Positions 1 through 6,564 of a stretch of 59,195 nucleotides of DNA are shown here, one piece after another. This DNA is from Streptococcus mitis (GTDB taxonomy: Bacteria; Bacillota; Bacilli; Lactobacillales; Streptococcaceae), in NCBI GenBank assembly GCA_018364455.1, contig JAGZLW010000007.1, forward strand, positions 1 through 59,195. Reading direction: 5' to 3'. Each line of letters starts with the position of its first letter. Position 1 is the first letter of the stretch. The notes below the pieces were generated by a model. That model made no database searches, had not been told where the DNA came from, and saw only the letters and a program-made list of their open reading frames with translations. The position numbers and the translations under genes are program-made.

Positions 1-1566
1 TTTCACAATAGAGGTTTGAACGAGTGTATCTGTTCCTTCGGTATAGTTACCATCGCCATCTTTGTCAATGTAGAAGGTTAGAGTGGTTTGTTTCTTGGCC
101 TCATCACGTTCTGCTTTAACTTTTGGTGTTTGGCCGTCTACTCCGTTTCTTCCATCTGTCCCATTATATACCTCTTTTGTATTGAGTACCGTATCGCCTT
201 CATCAAATTCATCATTATTGTTTTTATCATCATAAACCGTGATTCGAATTCCTGAACGACTTGATACGCTTGTTGTTCCTGCATATTTTGCTATATCTTC
301 TACTTTAATTTTCGGAGCTCTACCATCCTTACCATTTTCACCTTTTTGACCTTGTTCTCCTTGCGGACCTCTAAGGTTACCGATTTTTCCCCAAGCTCCA
401 TCTCTTTTTTTATACACATCTCCTGTTGTGGCATCAATGTATGTATCACCATCTTTACCATCTTCTGGCGTTGGAGCAATAATTCCACTTAATAATTCAG
501 CTCCTCTTGCAGCATCTTTACCATCATTACCATTCTCTCCTTTTGGAGCGGGAGGAATTACAGTACTTGATATTAATTCGTCACCTTCATCAAATACACC
601 ATTGTGATTATTATCATAGTATGCTTTTATTTCGGTCCCCGCATATTCACCTGATGCTGGTTGAGTTGATGCTGGTTGAGTTGGTGTTTCATCAGGATTA
701 CTTCCTGCCTCACGTCTTCTTCTTGCACTACGGAAACCACTATAACCAGTTTCCAAATCTTCCTTACGAATCGCTGAATTTTGACGATCATCTGAAAGGC
801 TATGTTCAGGTTTAAAGATTTCATTAGTTGTTTCTGTAGCAGAAGTCGCTTCTACTTTCGCAGGTACATTAGTTGCTAAAACGCTACTATCAAGAGCTGA
901 ACGATCAGCCGTTGTTGCATCTTCTTTTGCTTCAACTTCATCCGCTTTCTTCACTACAGGAATTTCTGATACAGTCCCTTTATCAGAGTTAGAACGAAGT
1001 TCCAGCCCAATAATAGCTGATTGAACAGATGACTCTGCTTGAGATAATTCAGCTTCAGTTGCATCTGCTTTTCCAAGCAAGCTTTGACCAGCTTGCATAC
1101 TTGCCTGCAAGTTAGCAGCACTTGCTTCTGTATATAATTTGCTTTCTAATTTTTTAGCAAGTGAAAGAGCCGTTAACAATTTTGACTTGTCAACTGAATC
1201 TTGATGACTTGCTTCTACTTTTTTATCTTTTGCTTCTTCAACTTTTTCTGCTGGTGCTTTAGCATCATCAAATTTAGTTGGAGTTACTTCTACTGGATTA
1301 GCAACAGTTGGAGCTGCGTAAGTTGTTTCTTTTTTAGGTGTAGATACTTCGGCTGGTTTAGTAGCTTCTTCTCCTTTATCAATAAAAACTTTACTTACTA
1401 CTGCTGAATTTTTTTCTTCTGCTTGTACAGAATGGACATTAGTAGCTATCCCTAAAATCAAAGCTGTTCCCAATAAAACACTCGCCGCACCAAAATGATA
1501 CTTACGAATAGAGAAACGTTGTTGCATTTTATACCAGTCAAATGATTTTCTTTGTGCTTGTTTCAT
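1..1566 (-). CDS. YSIRK-type cell-surface protein, N-terminal part (PclA-like), 3' end outside window
   Basis: An open frame of 522 codons runs from an ATG at 1566 (ribosome site AGAGGTAAG) to the window edge without a stop. Residues 1-49 are a long signal peptide with a YSIRK-like motif (FSIRKYHFGAASVLLG) and likely cleavage after SVQA. Residues about 50-290 are Lys/Glu/Ala-rich with helical heptad-like stretches and an Arg-rich SARRRREAG near 282. Then come acidic loops resembling calcium-binding DxDxDG loops: YDNNHNGVFDEGD (about 315), YDDKNNDEFDEGD (about 443) and YIDKDGDGNYTEGTD (about 496). A collagen-like run of six Gly-X-Y triplets (GPQGEQGQKGENGKDGRA) lies near 400-418. An LPXTG anchor would be expected beyond the window. 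The regulator next to it and my memory of pneumococcal pclA suggest a PclA-like adhesin, but homology was not tested. Confidence 0.85.
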   Translation of the reverse strand, partial: MKQAQRKSFDWYKMQQRFSIRKYHFGAASVLLGTALILGIATNVHSVQAEEKNSAVVSKVFIDKGEEATKPAEVSTPKKETTYAAPTVANPVEVTPTKFDDAKAPAEKVEEAKDKKVEASHQDSVDKSKLLTALSLAKKLESKLYTEASAANLQASMQAGQSLLGKADATEAELSQAESSVQSAIIGLELRSNSDKGTVSEIPVVKKADEVEAKEDATTADRSALDSSVLATNVPAKVEATSATETTNEIFKPEHSLSDDRQNSAIRKEDLETGYSGFRSARRRREAGSNPDETPTQPASTQPASGEYAGTEIKAYYDNNHNGVFDEGDELISSTVIPPAPKGENGNDGKDAARGAELLSGIIAPTPEDGKDGDTYIDATTGDVYKKRDGAWGKIGNLRGPQGEQGQKGENGKDGRAPKIKVEDIAKYAGTTSVSSRSGIRITVYDDKNNNDEFDEGDTVLNTKEVYNGTDGRNGVDGQTPKVKAERDEAKKQTTLTFYIDKDGDGNYTEGTDTLVQTSIVK

Positions 1567-1862
1567 ATTTCTTACCTCTTTATCATTTTATAGTATATAA
1601 TTTACATCTAATTTTTAGATATTTCAATATAGTTATCACAATCACTGTATCCTGTTTTTTCCCTCTAGATTCACTTAATTTGTTCTATTTTATATGAACG
1701 GTTCAAACAATAAAGTGAATCTCAAATTTTGGTACGAAGAATACAAAAAAATAATAGTTTTTAGACAAATCGGACACAGATAAATCCACTTACTATACAT
1801 ATCAATATTTGCATTTTTCCCTATTTAATGTGATATAATATCCTTAGGAGGTATAAAAACGT
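1567..1862. promoter_or_regulatory. Divergent promoter region between surface-protein gene and Mga-like regulator
   Basis: This is an AT-rich spacer. Rightward, a TGnTATAAT extended -10 (TATAAT at 1834-1839) lies just ahead of the regulator's AGGAGG. Leftward, a TATACT hexamer (complement of 1592-1597) precedes the surface-protein ribosome site, and a perfect 15-base palindrome ATCTAATTTTTAGAT (1606-1620) sits over its expected -35. The palindrome is a reasonable operator candidate, perhaps for the adjacent regulator; that link is inference. No further gene is seen here. Confidence 0.55.
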
Positions 1863-3347
1863 ATGAGATCCCTATTATCTACAAAAGAACAACGGCAATT
1901 ACGACTAATGGAAATACTCATTCACAAACGGAAATGGATTCGTCTACATGAATTAGCCCATACCTTAGACTGTACCGAACGCATCTTAAAAAATGATCTA
2001 AATGAGTTGCGCTCATCCTTTCCGGATATCGATATCCAATCCTCTGTCAACGGTATTATGATTGATCTCGATTTTAAATCCAGTGTAGAAGATGTTTATC
2101 ATCATTTCCTTACTCATTCACAATCCTTCCAATTACTAGAATATATGTTTTACAATGAAGGATTACCTATTTATCGAACAGTTGAAAACCTTCACACAAG
2201 TAATGCTAATCTATATAGACTAGGAAATCGAATTACACAAATCCTATCAAAGCAATTTCAAATTGAACTAGCTTTTACACCAGCCTCTATCAAAGGAAAT
2301 GAAATTGATATTCGCTATTTTTATGCCCAATACTTTTCTGAGCGATGCTATTTTTTAGATTGGCCCTTCCCAGATATTTCTGAAGAAGTCTTAACAGAGT
2401 TCGCCGACTACTTCTATAAAATTACAAATTATCCAATGCGATTCTCTATTTATAGAATGTACAAGTTAATGGTGGCAATTAGCATCCATCGTGTCAGGAA
2501 TGGTCATTTCATCGACCTACCCAATCATTTTTTCCAAGACTATTATCCTATTTTGATGAATTTCCCAAATTTTGAGGAGACACTTGCTTATTTCTCTAAA
2601 CAGTTTGGCTTCGAAATGACACCTGATATAATCGCACAAATTTTTATTTCCTTTATTCAAAGTAACATTTTCTTAGATCCTCAAGAATTCTTCAACTCTT
2701 TAGAAGAGAACAGTGAAGCAAGATACTCTTACCAATTACTTAGTCAAATATTAGAACGCCTGTCAAAACAATATAAAATTACTTTTGCCAACCACGATGA
2801 ACTTATTTGGCATTTACATAACACTGCTTTCTTTGAAAGACAGGAAATCTTTTCTACCCCAATCTTATTTGAACAAAAAGCATTGACGATTAAAAAATTC
2901 GAAGTTTACTTCCCAGACTTTATGGGGAGTGCGCGTCAAGAACTGGCTCAATACCGTCAAGCAATTGGACAGCATGACCATCCTGAACAGTTGGAACACT
3001 TGATGTACACTATCTTAACCCATGCTGAAAACCTCTCTACTCAGTTGTTAGAAAATCGACCACCTATCAAGGTTTTGATTATCAGTAACTTTGACCATGC
3101 TATATCCCTTACCTTTGTTGATATGCTTTCCTATTACTGTAATAACCGCTTTACCTTCGATACTTGGGATGAATTGGAAACAAATCCTGAGATTTTAAAT
3201 CAGACAGGTTATGATATCATCGTGTCTAATTTCTATATTCCAGGAATTACCAAGAAGTTTATTTGTCAAAATCATCTGTCAATTATGGATTTAGTTAATC
3301 ACCTCAACACCTTATCAAATGAGATTCATTTGTCCAATACTTTATAA
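1863..3347 (+). CDS. Mga/RofA-family transcriptional regulator
   Basis: A 494-residue protein starts at ATG 1863 behind AGGAGG. The first 60 residues read as an Mga-type helix-turn-helix (RKWIRLHELAHTLDCTERIL followed by KNDLNELRSSFP). A long helical PRD-like middle follows, and the C-terminal 100 residues (KVLIISNFDHAISLTFVDML) look like the EIIB-like fold found in this family. Mga, RofA and MgrA regulators in streptococci control surface-protein genes. This gene's divergent position to the YSIRK surface protein suggests that is its target, as described for virulence regulons of the family. It is a single-gene unit closed by the hairpin at 3353-3384. The family assignment is good; the exact orthologue is not settled. 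Confidence 0.85.
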   Translation: MRSLLSTKEQRQLRLMEILIHKRKWIRLHELAHTLDCTERILKNDLNELRSSFPDIDIQSSVNGIMIDLDFKSSVEDVYHHFLTHSQSFQLLEYMFYNEGLPIYRTVENLHTSNANLYRLGNRITQILSKQFQIELAFTPASIKGNEIDIRYFYAQYFSERCYFLDWPFPDISEEVLTEFADYFYKITNYPMRFSIYRMYKLMVAISIHRVRNGHFIDLPNHFFQDYYPILMNFPNFEETLAYFSKQFGFEMTPDIIAQIFISFIQSNIFLDPQEFFNSLEENSEARYSYQLLSQILERLSKQYKITFANHDELIWHLHNTAFFERQEIFSTPILFEQKALTIKKFEVYFPDFMGSARQELAQYRQAIGQHDHPEQLEHLMYTILTHAENLSTQLLENRPPIKVLIISNFDHAISLTFVDMLSYYCNNRFTFDTWDELETNPEILNQTGYDIIVSNFYIPGITKKFICQNHLSIMDLVNHLNTLSNEIHLSNTL

Positions 3348-3352
3348 GCTAG

Positions 3353-3384
3353 AAAAAAGTCAGCATAATCCTGCTGACTTTTTC
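3353..3384. terminator. Bidirectional terminator between regulator and yaaA
   Basis: AAGTCAGCA and TGCTGACTT arms pair around a short loop, flanked by an A run on the left and a T run on the right. It can therefore serve the rightward regulator and the leftward yaaA. Confidence 0.8.
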
Positions 3385-3397
3385 TCTTATCTGATTT

Positions 3398-4126
3398 CTA
3401 TACTTCCTTAACAAAAACCAATTCCTGTTGATGGGACAGGTCTTCTCGGAAGCTAAATCCTGCAAAGCTCAAGCGACGAGCTTCCTCCACTGTTTGAACT
3501 TGATTTTCAATCAGGGCTGTCAGGAAGGCACCACGCGCTTTCTTGGAAATAGTTGAGTGAATCTTCAGCTGACCACCCTTGTCCTCCATGAATTTGAAGG
3601 TCACCATTTTTTCTCTAATTTCCTTAGAAAATACAGTCTCAAACTCTGATGACAAGAGAGAGAAAATCACTTCTTCCTGCGTCACAGCTTCATCATAAGC
3701 TACCTTCCAATGGCTCTTCAAAGTTTTACCAGCTACTTTTAATTTCATCAAAAAGTCCAAACGGTGAGGGGCCATGGGTGACAAGGCTGGAACGACTCCG
3801 TACAAAGCCGAGGTAATGAAGACATGATTTTCAAAATAGGCTTGTTCTGCCTCGGTCAATTTGTCTCGCTTGATATGGCGATACATAAGCCCATCAAAAA
3901 GTTTCAAGGCTGGATAGTGTTGAGCAGTTTTGTTTTTTAAAGCTTGGATATTTTGAAATTCTTCCGCTGCCTTCTCAGCTGATACCTTGTAAAAACTCTC
4001 CAATTGACTAGCAGAATAGAGAGCCAAGGCATCCAGCACAGCCTGACTTTCTGGTTTTAAAGGATTTGCCTCGATACTTGGCAAATCTGTGTTCATTTCT
4101 TTTGCTGTTGGGATTAAAATTTTCAT
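3398..4126 (-). CDS. yaaA: Peroxide stress protein YaaA (DUF328/UPF0246)
   Basis: The 242-residue protein matches the YaaA family in length and in its conserved start MKILIPTAKEMN, the central LYGVVPALSPMAPHRLDF segment and the KIHSTISKKARGAF motif. In E. coli YaaA is induced by peroxide and lowers free iron; the streptococcal role is inferred from the family. No Shine-Dalgarno is visible before the ATG. An extended -10 (TGC then TACACT, complement of 4133-4138) ends exactly six bases before it, with TTGGTT 17 bases further upstream. The start codon thus falls at the predicted +1, pointing to a leaderless mRNA. It is a monocistronic unit between two terminators. Confidence 0.9.
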   Translation of the reverse strand: MKILIPTAKEMNTDLPSIEANPLKPESQAVLDALALYSASQLESFYKVSAEKAAEEFQNIQALKNKTAQHYPALKLFDGLMYRHIKRDKLTEAEQAYFENHVFITSALYGVVPALSPMAPHRLDFLMKLKVAGKTLKSHWKVAYDEAVTQEEVIFSLLSSEFETVFSKEIREKMVTFKFMEDKGGQLKIHSTISKKARGAFLTALIENQVQTVEEARRLSFAGFSFREDLSHQQELVFVKEV

Positions 4127-4161
4127 ATTGATAGTGTAGCATATTTTTTGACCACAACCAA
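4127..4161 (-). promoter_or_regulatory. yaaA promoter predicting a leaderless transcript
   Basis: The -35 TTGGTT is the complement of 4156-4161, the spacer is 17 bases, and the extended -10 TGC-TACACT is the complement of 4133-4141. Only six bases separate the -10 from the ATG, so +1 coincides with the A of the start codon. Confidence 0.6.
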
Positions 4162-4173
4162 GAAATTCATCTG

Positions 4174-4199
4174 AAAAACCTCGGTTTGACCGAGGCTTC
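4174..4199 (-). terminator. Terminator downstream of small membrane-protein gene
   Basis: On the minus strand GCCTCGG and CCGAGG arms form a compact hairpin followed by TTTTT. It lies just after the small reading frame ending at 4205. Confidence 0.75.
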
Positions 4200-4204
4200 T
4201 CTAT

Positions 4205-4383
4205 TTATTTTGGCCATCCTAACCAGACAGCTACGAGAACAAGGGCTAGGCCAGCTAAACTTGTTAAGATAGATAAGAATTTATCTTTTTTCTCCTTGAA
4301 CTGAGAAAAACCTATCTTCAAAGCGAGCAGTCCGAGTAGCATTGAAGCAACCATCACATAAAAACCTATTTGTTGTCCTCCAT
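4205..4383 (-). pseudogene. Small membrane protein, probable one-base frameshift near the start
   Basis: A frame too short for most gene callers encodes ...GFYVMVASMLLGLLALKIG, a basic loop (FSQFKEKKDKF) and a second hydrophobic helix ending in VAVWLGWPK, stop at 4205-4207. It has no ATG at a sensible distance from its ribosome site. An ATG at 4383 (ATG GAG GAC AAC AAA) runs into TAG, and adding one A to the AAA run would join it in frame to the membrane segments, giving a protein of about 59 residues. Otherwise translation would need ATA (4369) behind GGAGG, or the GTG/ATG at 4357/4354. A TATAAT lies just upstream and a terminator just downstream, so the unit looks transcribed. Function is unknown. 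Confidence 0.5.
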
Positions 4384-4434
4384 TAGTCTTTAAATTCCCT
4401 TATTATAACATACACTTCTTAAATAAAGCCGTTC

Positions 4435-6030
4435 TTACTTTAGCTTAAAGTTCTTGAGATAATTGTCTTTTCCTACTTGACCTTCAAAGGTTTTACCATT
4501 TTCAAGGTAAGGAAGGTCATCTGATACAGAGGCCTTAACCTTGTAAATCTTGCCATCAACTTTAAAGAAGTAGACAGTATCGCCCTTGATAACAGCAGAT
4601 TTGAGGTCTGCTACCACTCCCTTGATACTTTCAGTTGTTGCATTGTCAATCTCAAGATCGTTTTTATTGGCATATTTACTGAGCAGTTCTTCTACTGTCG
4701 TGGCTACGATAACATTTTGGTACTCGACTGCATCTACCAAAGCGTACTCTTTGACCAAGCCAGCATTGTCCTTCAAGCCCATGATGTAGAGAGGCTTGTC
4801 ATTGAGGTTGATGAGGATTGGGAAGGTTGCCTTGTAGGATTTCTCCTGAACAGCGCCTTCGGCTGATTCACGGGCTGATTCTTCGGTCGCAGAAGCCAAG
4901 CTGTACTTAGTGATTTCTCCTGTTCGCATATTTTCAAGGATAAAACCAAGATTGCTCTCATCCGCATTGGCCGACGTAACGCCAGTGTAGAGGTAGATGT
5001 CATTACCGATAGACAAATAATTATATCCCTTGGTAGTTTGGGTCACGTTTTTCTTGGAAATCATGGCATTCCAGAAACCGTCCTTGTACTTACCATTGTA
5101 ATTGATTTGCTCAATGGTTTCCTCAGCTGGATAAACCCTGTCCACCCATTCTGGAACATCTGCCAAGCTGTATTCCTTGGTGTCTCCATTTGTGGCATCC
5201 AGGATAATGACTGAAACAGGACGAGGAACAGCAAGTCCAAATTGCTTTTGGTAAACCGTTGCTACATAGAAAGGATTGCCCTCATCGTCCACCTCGAAAG
5301 ATGGAGTTTTGAAGATTTTGGTTGGGTACTTCAAGCGCAGGTGGCGTTTGACATCACGGTTAAAATACTCCGAGTCAGAATACTTGATTGGTGTCTTCAA
5401 GTCCACCAAGTCCGCATTCCCGGTTACCATGTCCACCTTGATATACTCGCCAATTCCCTTGGCTTGATTATTAAACCACTTGATAGGATCTGCGTATTCT
5501 AGTGGTGTAACCCGATAAGGCTTCCCATCAATTGTCAGTTGGGTGTATGTATCTGCCGCTACATACTGCGACACCTTATCTGTTAGGGAACCCAAGTAGC
5601 GGTCACCAATTTTTTCAGCAGTACTTCTATCTAAAATAGGAACCTTACTGGTATCAGTCTTAGGAAATTCAGTAAAGTCTTTTTCCGTAACCGTGACTAC
5701 ATTGGCATAATTTTTAGCCTGAAAAATGCTAGAAGTCACTAAGGAAACCAAGGCTGCTAAGAGAAGAATTCCTCCAATAGAAGCTAAAAGGATTTTCCCT
5801 AACCGATTGATTTTGAAACCTTCAAGATTTAAGGCAGCTTCTGCCTTGCCGTGGCGCACATGAATCGTTTTGACCAGATTGATTCCCTTGCCAAAGCCAA
5901 ATAAGACTGCTACAACCAGCAAATGCCCACAGAGGAAAAAGAGAAATTCCCAGCTAGTCAGGTTAAGGGGTGGTAAAAAGATATACCAGGTCGTTGCGAT
6001 AAAAATAAGTTCAAAGATTATCCGTTTCAT
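4435..6030 (-). CDS. Membrane-anchored protein with large extracytoplasmic region, unknown function
   Basis: The protein has 531 residues with three hydrophobic helices near residues 3-20, 27-48 and 78-102. About 430 residues then lie outside the membrane, mixed alpha/beta, with recurring segments of the type DGKPYRVTPLEYADPIKWFNN and KPLYIMGLKDNAGLVKEYALVD. These internal similarities recall repeated PepSY-like modules, but I cannot assign a named domain. The start at 6030 follows an AGGAGG-type site; the stop is followed by a spacer leading to the small membrane gene. The deformylase-like gene lies 11 bases upstream, so the two probably share a transcript. It is conserved in this place in pneumococci as I recall. 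No enzymatic motif was found. Confidence 0.7.
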   Translation of the reverse strand: MKRIIFELIFIATTWYIFLPPLNLTSWEFLFFLCGHLLVVAVLFGFGKGINLVKTIHVRHGKAEAALNLEGFKINRLGKILLASIGGILLLAALVSLVTSSIFQAKNYANVVTVTEKDFTEFPKTDTSKVPILDRSTAEKIGDRYLGSLTDKVSQYVAADTYTQLTIDGKPYRVTPLEYADPIKWFNNQAKGIGEYIKVDMVTGNADLVDLKTPIKYSDSEYFNRDVKRHLRLKYPTKIFKTPSFEVDDEGNPFYVATVYQKQFGLAVPRPVSVIILDATNGDTKEYSLADVPEWVDRVYPAEETIEQINYNGKYKDGFWNAMISKKNVTQTTKGYNYLSIGNDIYLYTGVTSANADESNLGFILENMRTGEITKYSLASATEESARESAEGAVQEKSYKATFPILINLNDKPLYIMGLKDNAGLVKEYALVDAVEYQNVIVATTVEELLSKYANKNDLEIDNATTESIKGVVADLKSAVIKGDTVYFFKVDGKIYKVKASVSDDLPYLENGKTFEGQVGKDNYLKNFKLK

Positions 6031-6041
6031 TTTCTGTCCTC

Positions 6042-6452
6042 CTAAATGATTCGTCCTTCCAAGTGATCCAGTTCATGCTGGCAAATCTGAGCTGGGAAGC
6101 CTGTCAAGGTAATGGTCTGTTCCTGCCACTTGCTGTCACGATAGGACACCCTTATGGTTTCATAACGCTTAGTGGGTCTCACACCCATCAAGGACAAACA
6201 GCCTTCCTCTGTCTCATAAGGTCCTTCAGAGGATAGGAGCACTGGGTTAAACATGACCACAGGAACCAAGCCCAGATTAAAGATAATCACGCGCTTCTGC
6301 ACCCCAATCATATTGGCAGCCAGACCAACACAAGTTTCTCGATTTGCTAAGAGTGTATCCTGCAAATCTCTGGCAAGATACAGGTCTTCCTGACTTGCCG
6401 GCTGAGATACCTGAGATAAAAACAAAATATCCTTCACAATTTTCTTTTCCAC
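6042..6452 (-). CDS. def: Peptide deformylase-like protein with altered motif 1
   Basis: The 136-residue protein has deformylase motif 2 (EEGCLS, metal-ligand Cys) and motif 3 (QHELDHLEG, the HExxH metal site and catalytic Glu). Motif 1 reads CVGLAANMIG where active deformylases have GLAAPQ(I/V)G: the invariant Gln that stabilises the transition state is Met (residue 48, codon at 6309-6311). It is also shorter than the 180-200 residue type 2 enzymes normally essential in Gram-positives. Pneumococci are known to carry two def genes of which only one is essential; this is probably the dispensable copy. Whether it deformylates N-formyl-methionine at all is doubtful. It sits 11 bases ahead of the large membrane-protein gene. 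Confidence 0.8.
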   Translation of the reverse strand: MEKKIVKDILFLSQVSQPASQEDLYLARDLQDTLLANRETCVGLAANMIGVQKRVIIFNLGLVPVVMFNPVLLSSEGPYETEEGCLSLMGVRPTKRYETIRVSYRDSKWQEQTITLTGFPAQICQHELDHLEGRII

Positions 6453-6564
6453 TTCCTCACACTCCTCTTGCTTTTTACTATATTATAGCAATTATAGCAC
6501 AAAAGCTGATAACTGCAAGCCCTTTCCCTCAACTGTAGTAAAAAGCCATCCGAAGATGACTTTT

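Noticed and set aside
300..1407. Short frames on either strand over the surface-protein gene
   Set aside because: They are out-of-frame shadows of the 522-codon frame; their composition mirrors its repeats.
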